The notes beneath the pieces were generated by a model. That model was not told where the DNA came from. It worked only from the letters and a program-made list of their open reading frames with translations, and ran no database searches. From assembly GCA_031310005.1 (NCBI GenBank), contig CM062383.1:2666001-2730000 (forward strand): a DNA stretch of 64,000 nt, given 5' to 3'. A program made the position numbers and the translations under genes. How positions within the stretch are numbered: position 1 is the first letter of the stretch; every line of letters starts with the position of its first letter. This DNA comes from Dactylellina haptotyla. Its lineage: Eukaryota; Ascomycota; Orbiliomycetes; Orbiliales; Orbiliaceae. Positions 23,264 through 33,615 of this stretch are shown piece by piece.

Positions 23264-25863
23264 GCACGGGACGTCACGGACGTGGGATACAAGGCGGGAG
23301 ATGGAGGATCTGGATCGACTCGGAGGCAGAGGAGAGGGCGAGGATTGGAAGTAGCGGGTAAGAGGGAGAGGGGATGAGCCTGCGATGGACCGGGCGATGG
23401 TGGTGTGTTCAGGTAGAGACGATGGGGAAGAGGAGAGGAGGAGGAGGAGGAGGAGGCAAAGGGCGAAGGCGGTGGAAAATTGGAGGTTGATCAGGTGTGT
23501 GTTGGCAGGCGACAGCACCACAACACTTCGAATCCGTCTGCTTATAACAGTCGCTGGATATACGCACTGAGGAGGGAGGGTATCGTAATACTTGGTAATG
23601 GTGGTAATAACGGTAATAGTGTGCTATGGTGGTGGAGGTGGATGGCAAATGGGGTGCTCGGGTAGGATGAAATGGGTAGACGCTTCCGAAGGCGAGTATT
23701 TGAACAGACTAAATGGCGGCTGGCACCGAATATATCTGGCCTAAGTGCTGAACTCTGATATCTGGTCTGTTAGGTGTGAATACAATAATCTCTCCAGCTG
23801 GTGGTATCTTCACACGGGGGGCCAGGGATTTAATCGAGGTTTTATTGATCTGGGCAGTGGCCTTCTTCGGGACCGGTATTTGCTATCAGGGTGGCGGAGG
23901 CGGTCAGAAAAATCAAATTACTATTACTCCGTACTCCCTCCTCACTAACGTTTCTGGAATGTGCACTACGGAAACCCGTCGCCCATCCACGGCGTCTTTG
24001 ACCTCTATGACGACTGGGCTGTGGAGGAAGGAGCCAAAGCAGGATTCTGGCTGAGGCTTCGCGATAAAACGAGCCTGCAGGCCCTCCTCGCTCCTCTTGG
24101 GCCTAGCCTCTTGCCCTCCCTTCCTCCCAGGAACCGAACCCGGCCTTGCCTGCCTACCTAGTTAAATTGAGACTTATTCTGACGGGTAGGCGCCGCTACA
24201 ATCTCGAACTAACAGGCTTGAAACTAGCCCTCCGCTTCAGATTGTTTTCCCAATTCCAACTCCGGCCAGACATTGCATTTCGCATTGCCCAGGCCAGACG
24301 CCCGCCTCAGCCGTTGAAGAATTTCGAGCAATCAATTGCGATCTGATTTACATGTATGTGTGCGGATGGGGGACAATCCGTATACGGACGCGGCTGACAT
24401 GCCGATTCGGTGTCTCTGATATCACGCAGAAATGCCAATCCAGGTACGGAAGGCCCACGGGCTCCAGTTGGAGGCCTGTCGACTTATCAAACTCAGGAAT
24501 GTAAGGAAGGCGGACCTGTCATCTGTCGTGCCTCCAACCAACAATAACAATGCAATCGATGCAATCCACACCACCCCCTCTCTCTCTCAGCTTAACGTAG
24601 ACGGGGAACACAGAAAGATCCACATTGATAACTGCTAATTTTGTCGATTTCTCGTTCACCGCCGGGACGCAAGGTGAAGGGGCTGTTCCGAGCGAAGAGG
24701 TGTGCGCTTGCTTACATGCGGTTATGCAAATCACAATCCGTCTTGAAGCAAAACCCCCCCGGAAATCTTTGGCTGGGCTGCTATATTAAGATGGGCCCGA
24801 CGCAGGGAATCCCATCACCCACGCTGCCTCCCCACTTGGGGGGGTGCGTCCCCTGCAAAAGCTTGCCGCTTACTTGGTATCAATTTTCTACCTCTCTATC
24901 TTGATACCTCCGTTTCATTCGACAATCAACATACCCATTCCATTGCTCGCGTTCGTTTGTGTGATCGACCGCGAACGAGAAATATCCACAACAGTACAAT
25001 TACTCAATTGTCGTGAACGGAGCATTATCGGATATAACCCTTTCAATTCCTTCTCGACCGACTCGTTCGGGGACTAGCTGAAAAAATTCGAAACACCACG
25101 ATGAGACGGTTGGCGTGAAACATCTACCGAGGAACCATCTATCACAAGCTGGCGCAGACATCCCACCAGCCTGAAAACCCGTTGTCTTCAAATGTCAAAG
25201 CCACTCCAGTCAAGCCGACACCATCGATGAGCAGCAGTCCCTTATCCCGGGAAAAAATAAATAAAAAATAAAGAAAACACTGCTTCGTACTCTGTAATCT
25301 ATCTCCTGCATTACCGTCCGAGTCCGCGTAATTTCCTTGCAACACATCTTCCCCTCACATCAACGGATATATTGGCCAGTATATTTGCAATTTTGATAGC
25401 GAACGAAAAAAAGGAGATGCCATTTTACCCTTTATTCTTTCTGTGCAACCATGTAACTTTAAATTATAAGGCTGCAAAAATAATTAATTAATTGCGTTAA
25501 GTTCTCAATTGCAACTTGTCGAGAAGTTGCTCGGGAATACTTAGAATCGGAGAACTCGTGAACAAGTTTCAAGCTTCACATGAAGCCAACATTCACAAAA
25601 GACAATTGGATGCGCGATAAGAGGGCTTGTTTTGATTCTCCATATACCCGGTAAAAATTATCACAAGGAATCAATCAACATATATTATCGCAGGAGCCTA
25701 CTATCAATCCAAAAGTCATAAATAGCACTTTTATTCACGAACTATCAACACGTGGATGATCAACACAGTGCGCGTAGTAGAGGTTTGCCTACAAAAAAGT
25801 GTCCCGCAAAGTTCGGAACAAGGAAAGCTTGAATCAGAAGATTTGTTCTGGGAACAAAAATGC
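23264..25863. other. Intergenic, promoter of the SSH4-like gene and gene-free DNA
   Basis: About 2.6 kb. The 300 bp next to 23263 is pyrimidine-rich leader on the minus strand. The rest holds only short open frames of non-coding composition. No repeat ends or transposon domains seen. Confidence 0.55.
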
Positions 25864-25868
25864 AAAAA
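25864..25868 (-). terminator. RNA polymerase III terminator of tRNA-Lys
   Basis: Five T residues on the minus strand begin eight bases after the discriminator base of the tRNA, the usual pol III stop. Confidence 0.8.
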
Positions 25869-25876
25869 GATAGTCC

Positions 25877-25984
25877 CGCCCTCCGTGAGGCTCGAACTCA
25901 CGACCTTGGGATTGACTTTGAACATTGTCCTGAGTTAGAACAATGCTTAAAAGTCCCACGCTCTTCCGATTGAGCTAGGAGGGC
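25877..25984 (-). tRNA. tRNA-Lys(UUU) with a 35-nt intron
   Basis: Cloverleaf read from 25984 downward: acceptor stem GCCCTCC/GGAGGGC, D stem GCTC/GAGC with GG in the loop, anticodon stem TGGGA/TCCCA with loop CTTTTAA giving anticodon TTT, and T arm GTGAG-TTCGAGC-CTCAC. The intron (25947..25913) sits after position 37, the standard nuclear site, leaving a 73-base mature body. The intron contains the inverted pair CATTGT/ACAATG and so can form its own hairpin. CCA is not encoded, as expected for a eukaryote. The isoacceptor call is firm. Confidence 0.95.
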
Positions 25985-26928
25985 TAGATTGATGACAAGG
26001 TGCCATTCTGGAGATAATAAAGCCTTAGAAATTTGCCCTTGTCAGTTTCACATCCAATCAAGCCAGTCTGTTGATCCCGTTACAGAACTCACGACGGTAA
26101 GAGCACAGTGAGTAAATATTTGGTCGTCATCCCTCATGGCGAAATGTTGCAAACATCAGGCCATTCAAAGTAAAGGAATACAAAAAGTCATAAGCCGCCA
26201 TCCTCTCCTAACTTACCAATGAAACGTATAAATTTAAGGATTTCTGCTCTTTAGGATCTTACAAATCCACTTGAGTGGTTTGCACATTTTTAAGATTCAC
26301 CAGGACAAAACTCGTGGTTGGGTGTTGATACGAACCAACCACTTTACGCGAGTATTTCAAGCTTGCAAGCCCCAACCACTCCCGGAATACCGTCATGTGC
26401 CACCCCTGTAGACGGCGTGCGTTATCTTCTCAAAAGCAATCATACCCTTATGCACGTAACCAAAAAATTCGCGCAAAGTTGACTGATTCGTTTGGTTTTT
26501 TTTTGGGTGCTCTCTTCAAGTCAAAACTTCAACAGTTCGGATTAAAATGCAAGGATGGTTGCGTGTGCGTTGGAACGTGGCCACAGCTTTCGTACCACAC
26601 AACACAGTCTTAAACAGGCGTTTAGCAAGTGCTGATCAGTCCGATATCAAAAAAAAGTCCGCACATGCTATGTTGAAATGTTTCGAAACGAGACCTTTAG
26701 ACAAGAGATTGAGAGTCAACCCGGATGCTACCGTGAAACTGCGGTAAGCCATCATTGTCTCTGTAATGAAAACTTTTTTGCGTGAGAGATAAGATTGATC
26801 GAAATAGAAATTTAGAACAGGGTATCCATGTACATATGTTCAAGATACACTGCCTCGGGGCCCGATCCAGACTATATATACACACAATCAAGCTCCAATG
26901 CCCCAGTGCATTGATGACAATTTGACAT
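25985..26928. other. Intergenic between tRNA-Lys and the secreted-protein cluster
   Basis: No gene. A CCAACCAC octamer occurs as an inverted pair (26314-26321 complementary to 26335-26342) and again at 26372-26379, next to the palindrome GCTTGCAAGC at 26361-26370. Possibly a regulatory cluster. Confidence 0.5.
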
Positions 26929-27936
26929 CTAGGACCATGTCTCAACTCGCCATTCATCGTACTCTGAATCTTCCACCACCTCTTCTGAAATTTCCGACAG
27001 AGTCTCGCCGAAACCCGCCCTAATCCCAGCAGGCTGGCTTCCCAATTTAGAACTGGAGTCTGAAAAGTCAAGATCGAATTCTGTCCCCGCCAAAGTCCGC
27101 GTATCAAAACTTTCCAATTCACTCATCAGCCACCGGTTATCTTCGCTCGTTGGCGAATTTCTCGCATTGGATGTTCCCACGACCCTGAGCGGCCAAGGAT
27201 GAACCTCCAAATCGTCGGGATCAAAACCATATCTCCTCCAACTTTGCTCGCTATGCTGCCGCTCCTGTCCTTCCATGACATTCCGCCAATCGTTCGTAAT
27301 ATCCTCTTCGGTGGCTGACATTATTTCCTCTTCTCTTTCTTCTTCTATATCCACAGCCTGTTGATCCGAAAGGTCAAGCACATGACGTAAGGATTCTACA
27401 TCATCTTCAAATATTTCCCAACCGCCATTGGCAAGTTTATACCCTACATCACCAACACCCATCCCTAACTCTTGAATCAACCCATAAATATCATCCTCCA
27501 CGTCGGGTGGCACTTCCTGCCAATACCCCAAGTTCCCATACTGTAACGTAACGGTTTGCGGTTCGTAAACTCTCGTCTGGTCGTATCTGACTATCACTGC
27601 GAGATTACCATAGTCGCATCCGTAAGTATTCGTGCCCTGTGTGGGATATTTGAAGAATGCTAAGGCGAAAGGCAATCCTTGCGATTCTACGAATACTTCT
27701 ATTTGATCGTGGGCGGGTTCCGGCTCGTAGGATCGAACGAGAATGTAGGATAATACCGTGTCTACGTTGGATATAGGGATGGAATTACATGTTGAGATTC
27801 CAAAGTTGTGTTGTGGGGAGATATAGTGTGGGAGGTGGCTGTGGAGTTGGGTGACGGGGTCTTCGACGAAGGCGATTTCAAAGGCATGGGTTTTGATGAT
27901 GATGATAACGGCAGTAATATATGATTTGTACCACAT
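26929..27936 (-). CDS. Secreted acidic protein, paralogous family member 2
   Basis: Single exon, 335 residues, ATG at 27936. Signal peptide with an isoleucine-rich core (AVIIIIKTHA), mature chain starting FEIAF. The N-terminal domain shows the family core: VLSYILVRSY, then LPFALAFFKYP, a Cys (YGCDYG) and LAVIVRYDQTRVYE. A second Cys (ISTCNS) lies earlier and could pair with it. A strand-like LANGGWEIFEDDV unit follows, then a long acidic, Trp-containing tail with no predicted fold. No family recognised. First of three tandem genes on the same strand, 188 bp from the next. Confidence 0.82.
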   Translation of the reverse strand: MWYKSYITAVIIIIKTHAFEIAFVEDPVTQLHSHLPHYISPQHNFGISTCNSIPISNVDTVLSYILVRSYEPEPAHDQIEVFVESQGLPFALAFFKYPTQGTNTYGCDYGNLAVIVRYDQTRVYEPQTVTLQYGNLGYWQEVPPDVEDDIYGLIQELGMGVGDVGYKLANGGWEIFEDDVESLRHVLDLSDQQAVDIEEEREEEIMSATEEDITNDWRNVMEGQERQHSEQSWRRYGFDPDDLEVHPWPLRVVGTSNARNSPTSEDNRWLMSELESFDTRTLAGTEFDLDFSDSSSKLGSQPAGIRAGFGETLSEISEEVVEDSEYDEWRVETWS

Positions 27937-28124
27937 TGTGGTTTTTGGTTGGAGGTTATCGGTTTCAGCGGCTACAAGATTCCATGATATGCTGTGAGGA
28001 AGTAGTATGATAAGGTTTCACACAAAATATGGGAAATATCTCCAATGACCGCTATACGGAGCAGATATAAAGCCTTATCAAAATTTATGCGATTGTTGCT
28101 ACTCTACATTCTGATTTCGGGAGA

Positions 28125-29480
28125 CTAGTTCTCTTCAAAACTAAGGTATTCAGTTTCTGAATCCCAAATGCCAGCGTCAACCCTTTCTGGGTCGTCGCCG
28201 AAAACATTGTACTCTTCTGACTTTGGATCAGACTGCAAACTGCCAAGGATGGGCTGAAATTCACTGCTCGGGTCAAGAGTTAATCCTGCTAGAAGCTGTT
28301 CATAGCCATCACTATTCTGCTGCAACCCGATTTTCTCGCCTGGCGCGAGTTCGTCCGGAACATCAGTCACAGAATCGTCTTCCTCTGCACTCTCTCTGAG
28401 CCTTTCTCCTAGAGTGTTGGGACTCTTCAAGTTAACAAATGGTCGATTCCGCTGCGGTCGTAAGAAGAGTAGCTCATCGTCTGAATTCGGACTCGATTGC
28501 CTCGCTGCAGAGAACGAGGAAGGATTGAAGACCCTCGGTATGGAAGGTCCGGGTACCTGCAGTCTCCCCGACCCTGTATACCCTCTTGGAAGCGGCATAG
28601 GTCGCCGTGCCATCGGTTCTCCCATTATACCCTGTAAAGAAGTCGATTCATCCACCGGGGGCAAGGTATCCGTGAGTTCTGATCCAGCGGAGGGCGGCTC
28701 CTCCCGCCATATCGCAGGCCTATTCGGCCATGTTGGCACTACCGGGTTCGAGTCAGACCCTCTTAGCTGTGAAAGCGCCATTGGTGCACGCATTGGTAGC
28801 CTCCCATCTACCGAGGGTCGTATCTGAACAGAGTCAAGACTATCCGGATACCTCGGATCCGGAGTTCCAACCCTCTGAATGATCGAATTTGATTGCCGCA
28901 ACCCGATGCCTTTACCATACCAGTCGTATAATTCTGGCTTGGGCTCGTTCCTGGTCGGTATACTCGAAACTTCGACGACATTTGTAAGATTCTTCCATCC
29001 CTGTCCCTGTTTGTAGAGCACGTCGCCTTCTCTCAGAGGCATGTGTTTTCCACTGATCCCTCCCACGAGCATGTTCCAATCCCAAGCACCCTCTTCGAGT
29101 TCCTTGTACTTTGTAAACATGCCCATATCCCCCTCTGGGAGTTCGCCGAGATAGAAGACTTGGTCTACCAGAGGAGAGTTGTAGTAGAATATAATGAATT
29201 TAATGGTAGATCTTGAACACTCCTTGCCATGATAGAATGCGATTGCGTCCGGACTGCTGTCGGCATCGGTATAGCTGGTTCTTAGCCGGATGCTGGATAT
29301 ACGGTCCTCCCATGTGTTGACAACATTGTTGCATTTATCTGGACCGTTTGGGTGGAGATTTTGGAAGGTCCATTGGTTCGGAATCCATTCGTCGGGATGT
29401 ATAAATGCTATTTCGGTTGAGTAGCTAGATGAGTAGAGCGTGGAAATCAGGAAGGCGGTGCTCTTATAGAATCTCATCAT
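28125..29480 (-). CDS. Secreted acidic protein, paralogous family member 3
   Basis: Single exon, 451 residues. Signal peptide (STAFLISTLYSSSYS) and mature start TEIAF. Core domain: DKCNN, ISSIRLRTSY, PDAIAFYHGKECSRS and FIIFYYNSPLVDQVFYLGEL, followed by PLREGDVLYKQGQGWKNLTN. The two cysteines correspond in spacing to those of members 2 and 5. The C-terminal two thirds is Pro/Arg/Ser-rich, then acidic, ending in ETEYLSFEEN, and looks disordered. Not recognised beyond this family. An effector or cell-surface role is only a guess from secretion and divergence. Confidence 0.83.
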   Translation of the reverse strand: MMRFYKSTAFLISTLYSSSYSTEIAFIHPDEWIPNQWTFQNLHPNGPDKCNNVVNTWEDRISSIRLRTSYTDADSSPDAIAFYHGKECSRSTIKFIIFYYNSPLVDQVFYLGELPEGDMGMFTKYKELEEGAWDWNMLVGGISGKHMPLREGDVLYKQGQGWKNLTNVVEVSSIPTRNEPKPELYDWYGKGIGLRQSNSIIQRVGTPDPRYPDSLDSVQIRPSVDGRLPMRAPMALSQLRGSDSNPVVPTWPNRPAIWREEPPSAGSELTDTLPPVDESTSLQGIMGEPMARRPMPLPRGYTGSGRLQVPGPSIPRVFNPSSFSAARQSSPNSDDELLFLRPQRNRPFVNLKSPNTLGERLRESAEEDDSVTDVPDELAPGEKIGLQQNSDGYEQLLAGLTLDPSSEFQPILGSLQSDPKSEEYNVFGDDPERVDAGIWDSETEYLSFEEN

Positions 29481-29790
29481 CTAATGAAATGTGGATCGAT
29501 CTCATTTGGCGGATATAATTATATAAATTTATAAAAAAAATGTATCGAACAGCGAAAGTGTCAATTATCACCACCTGGCCAAGATATCGAGATCGCGAAA
29601 CCCACGCACCAATTGATTGATTTTGAAATATACTGCTTCCGGACATTATTTGCTCAAAAATACGAGAACTGGATCCTATCGTTGATCAAACATGTTAATT
29701 AAATTTAAATATAGGGTATAATTGGCATTCTTTATCGCATATCGTGATCTGAAGAATGGCGTAGGAGCTAAGACTACAAGGCAAAACCGG
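29481..29790. other. Intergenic between secreted-protein genes 3 and 4
   Basis: AT-rich 310 bp, promoter of member 3; no other feature seen. Confidence 0.6.
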
Positions 29791-31059
29791 CTATATCTTG
29801 AACTCTTCATCCAATCCAGTCCAATCTTCATATTCCTCATCAAGGATGTCCTCATAACCCCGCTCACCGCGAAACGAACGTAAAACTTCCCTGATGGCTG
29901 CTGTTCGTGCCTCAGTGAGTTCCGCTTCATCTATCCGTTGGCTTATCTGCTCGTGCATCGCCGCCGAACTCTCATCCCATTGTTTCATCAACTGGGCTTT
30001 GATTTTGGGAGGTAGTTCATTGATGGTTCCGTCGAGGGTCATCTGAAAAATTCTCTCGTTCGGAATATCTAGATCTAGTACCTCTTCGTACCTCTCAGGA
30101 TCATCAAAAGGGTCCAGTTCTTCCGGTGGCATTTGGTCTTCGATCTCCATTTCCTGGTTCATATTCGCCGCGGGCACTATTTCAGGCTGTCCTAGATTGA
30201 AATTGAACATTGCAGATTCGGGTTCCTCATCCTCGTTTGCGGCTTCCTGAATCACACTGTTGAGTTCTGATAGACCTGCGTTACTCACAGCATTGAGGTA
30301 GTCCGGTTTCGGACTTGCGTAATTGTCATACATTCTCCTGACGCGATCTTGACCGCGTTTATACTCTACATCAGTGAGGTATCCCGACGGCCCGTTCCCC
30401 TGTTGAAGATACATATCTTCCGCTCCAATGAGATCGGGATCTGGGACCCAATTATCGCCGCCACGGTAACGAGGAGGGAATACACCTATAGGCAACAAGT
30501 CGATAACTCCCTCACCAAAAGTCCAATCCCCGTTAAAAACATTTTTGATGATAATGTCACCTTGTCCCGGTTGGAGCTTTTGGATGAGGCCCTTGATAAG
30601 ATCTGATGCGCTGTTCATGTCGATTGCCTGAATATGCGCTAGCTGGTGGTTGTAAAACGGAAATGCTAAGTCTTGCAGATTAGAAAATCCTTGATACCAT
30701 GCTGCTATTGCGAACAGATTGTCGTCAGCGCAACCGTAGTACTCGGGGTCCCGGAAGTGGTCGAATTTATCTTCGAGCTTGACAACTTCTTGGAACGGTT
30801 TGCCGTATATTGCCATATATTTTGGCGCTCGAGGTTCACCGGAAGGTACTTCGATCCATAGATTATTGGGTCTTGTTCGTAGGTCGATGCCCGCATTATA
30901 ACAGTTGTAATCATTTTCTTCTTCGACACTGATAAATTCGTCGAATCGGTCGGGTCCAGAGTAGCCAGGCCCTGTAAATAGGTAGTTCCAGGCATTAACA
31001 GTTGAGAGGCCACCCGCAAGTACTACTAAGGGTCGGGAGATTTTTGAGACTAGCCCCAT
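29791..31059 (-). CDS. Secreted acidic protein, paralogous family member 4
   Basis: Single exon, 422 residues. Signal peptide ending LSTVNA, mature start WNYLF. Core domain: YNCYNAGIDLR, PKYMAIYGKPF, then YYGCADDNLFAIAAWYQG, matching the A-x-Y ... C ... hydrophobic-Y pattern of members 2, 3 and 5, and a GDWTFGEGVIDL unit equivalent to WEIFED in member 2 and WRIAEGVIAV in member 5. The C-terminal half is rich in Glu, Asp, Met and Asn (EIEDQMPPEELDPFDD) and ends EEYEDWTGLDEEF. Function unknown. Upstream lies the PAP2 phosphatase gene on the same strand. Confidence 0.83.
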   Translation of the reverse strand: MGLVSKISRPLVVLAGGLSTVNAWNYLFTGPGYSGPDRFDEFISVEEENDYNCYNAGIDLRTRPNNLWIEVPSGEPRAPKYMAIYGKPFQEVVKLEDKFDHFRDPEYYGCADDNLFAIAAWYQGFSNLQDLAFPFYNHQLAHIQAIDMNSASDLIKGLIQKLQPGQGDIIIKNVFNGDWTFGEGVIDLLPIGVFPPRYRGGDNWVPDPDLIGAEDMYLQQGNGPSGYLTDVEYKRGQDRVRRMYDNYASPKPDYLNAVSNAGLSELNSVIQEAANEDEEPESAMFNFNLGQPEIVPAANMNQEMEIEDQMPPEELDPFDDPERYEEVLDLDIPNERIFQMTLDGTINELPPKIKAQLMKQWDESSAAMHEQISQRIDEAELTEARTAAIREVLRSFRGERGYEDILDEEYEDWTGLDEEFKI

Positions 31060-31510
31060 CTTGCACGAGAAATATTTAACGCTTCGAACACTGTTAAGAT
31101 ATGTGTTATCTCAAGAATTTACAAGCGATACGAGGGTTTATCATGTTTGATGCGATTGAGTCCATGTGGCCGCCAGGACATCTAATAGCTCTTTGTGTCT
31201 CGAATACCGACAACATGTCAAGGTTGCGCTAATTATTACACAAGTAATAGTTCCAGCCTTTGCTAGGATTGATTTGGACTATCATGAGAATAATTGGAAC
31301 TCATAAATTTCTTATTATAATACCATTACGCCGTAATAATTTTCAGCTAATTATAAGTGTACAAATATGATACTAAATTAAACCAACTAGATCATTTAAG
31401 AAAAGAGGGTTTTTTAGAATAAACCCCGTTCGGCGTGCAGACGCAGTCCGCATATCAAGAGATATAATGTGGCATTGGCTAATGCCGTTTGAATTTCAAA
31501 AATAGCGGAT
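31060..31510. other. Intergenic upstream of secreted-protein gene 4
   Basis: AT-rich 451 bp (promoter of member 4 plus 3' flank of the PAP2 gene); nothing further seen. Confidence 0.6.
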
Positions 31511-32929
31511 TCAGACGTGTTCTGGTCCTCTCATCGTTGGATAGCCGGCTCCGTTTCCGTTAACGTTACCGTTGCCCACGCTTCTGCTCCTGCTTCTGTG
31601 GTGTCCATGTCCATGATGTCTTCCACTGCTATAGAAGTTTCCTTCAACGAAGGATCCCCAGCCTGCCTTTCTAGTCGCAACAGCATTCTCAAATCCACCG
31701 TAGTTTGCACCTTTTCCGAAATTGACTCCGTTGACGCCTCTTGGGAGGGGGATGTGGTTGAACCTCCAATCCCAGATAGCTGCGTAAACCATTCTAAAGG
31801 CACCAAAAGCCATGATAGTTCCAATGGTTGCGCCAGCGAGGACATCGTACCAATGATGGAATTCATCGATGGTGAGCGAGCCAGCGATGAGAGTGGCGCC
31901 GAGAAGAGGAGCATAAGTCAAGATCATCTTCCACATTGCTGGGTGGTAGTTCGACCAAAGCTAATGGGTAGAGTAATTAGTATAATGGTTCGCAATTATT
32001 TAGGTGTGCAGGCGAGAATTACCTTCAACTTAGCGTTGAAATATAAGAATAAAAACACGAATCCAGCAAATGCCGCAGTTGAGTGGCCGGATGGGAAACT
32101 CTCCAAACTATCATTGATGTCGTCTTCATTTCCTCGGCACACAGCTCTTGTGAACATAAGGTACCCAAATCCAGATGCGGAATTCTTTGTGAATTCGATG
32201 GCATCGTCGTTGGCTCCGGCTGTAGCAGTGGGCAGTGTCACATCGGGATCGCAAACAGCCAAGAAGTGAGGTCGCAAGCCACCAATCAACCATTTGAGGA
32301 ATACCTGGAATACAGCGGCATTGATCAGGGAGTAAAGGAGACCGAGAATAGCATTGTTGGCATCCCAGAAAGATTTGATGCGGATCTGGAAGAGGAGGAT
32401 GAACACGATTGGGATCATGGAGGCGAGGAAGGCGGCAAGCCAAATTGGGATAATATTTTTGCGAAGAGGACTATACGCGATTTGTTAGAATCTCATTTAC
32501 TGAATTTCCCGGGGACCATAAGGACTTACTATGCAAATTCTGGGTATACCACTTCGCCGTTTGAGAAATATACTGGGAAGCTTCGGGTTGGTGCCGGTGG
32601 TGCCATGTACACCTATCAAATATATGTCAATAACAATAACCTAACTAATATTTGGACTCTAATGTTGTACTAACCCCTAGGCCAATAGCTCCCATAGCAG
32701 CCATCGTTAAAAGATCAAGCCAGATGGTCTTGAACCAACCCCCAATCGTTGGCCTTCGGTTGACAAAGGCATATGGAGAGGCAGGAGAAACTCCTGTATT
32801 ATTCGCAGTACCAGCGCTAGAAACTGATGGTTTCTCGCGGCGACTGAAGAAACTGCTACGTGGAGCAGTAGGGTCTGCTTGTGCGCCTGGCGCGCCAGCG
32901 GGGACTTGACTTCTACCGAAGAGGCCCAT
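31511..32929 (-). CDS. PAP2-family lipid phosphate phosphatase (Dpp1/Lpp1-like)
   Basis: Four exons: 32929..32675, 32612..32530, 32470..32023 and 31960..31511, 411 residues. Integral membrane enzyme of the family that dephosphorylates phosphatidate, diacylglycerol pyrophosphate and related lipids. Six hydrophobic segments are visible. Motif C1 is KWLIGGLRP (K172-P180), C2 is SFPSGHS (P239-H242), and C3 is SLTIDEFHHWYD (S290-D301). In the general PAP2 signature C3 is S-R-x5-H-x3-D; here the Arg position is Leu291 while the His and Asp are kept. The N-terminal ~65 residues are Pro/Ala/Ser-rich and the C terminus is His/Ser/Arg/Gly-rich, both cytosolic by prediction. Splice joins restore GVYMAPPAPTRSFP and FAYPLRKNIIP, both usual for fungal members. 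Confidence 0.93.
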
Positions 32930-33615
32930 TTTGCTAGTTCTCAGTGCTATCTGAGAAGTTAGTATGCGTTGTGAGGGTGTTCAACAGCGCGTTGTGAAGT
33001 CGTCGCGAGCACAAGCCACCACTTTGACAAAGGACTCTGACTGTATGAGAGTGCTTGGACTGGAGTACCAAGAATGACAAGATTTGTCGCTCATTTCATG
33101 GCAACGGCTTCTCTTTATACTCCTCAGCGCCATTCTCGCGATTTCTGCGAGCAGCCACTGGAGAAGCAGATTTTCTATGGTTCGCCCAGCAAAGCTTGTT
33201 TCGTCATTGCCAAATCTGAATGACGTCGGTTAATTACCCACCTTGGCAGAATTCCCCTGCACGGCGCGATCCACCCAAAACAATTTCCTGCAAATGACAT
33301 AATCGCCCCAGCGGGCATGTTTTTCACCAACCTCGTTGGCTGTTTTCGCGATCGGGGGATGTGGCACGGATCGCGGACAAACTTCGAGACACCTAGTGTA
33401 ATTACCTGATGGGGATATCCGATAACTAGGTTTTCTATGTCATGATTGGAAGGTGAAACGGAAGCTGAGGTCACGATGGACAGGAAACTCCTCAGCTCCG
33501 CTCCATAGCTATACCGTATAGGTATTGAAAAGTTGTATTATTAGATATTACGCTTATATTACCATACATATATGTATTAACCGCACAGACGACTTATATT
33601 TCCCACCTTCCCGAA
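32930..33615. other. Intergenic between the PAP2 and Zn2Cys6 genes
   Basis: Promoter of the PAP2 gene and 3' flank of the transcription factor gene; no gene-like open frame. Confidence 0.6.

Noticed and set aside
31517-32673. Long plus-strand open frames (31517-32269 and 32083-32673)
   Set aside because: Antisense to the PAP2 phosphatase exons, which carry clear catalytic motifs.
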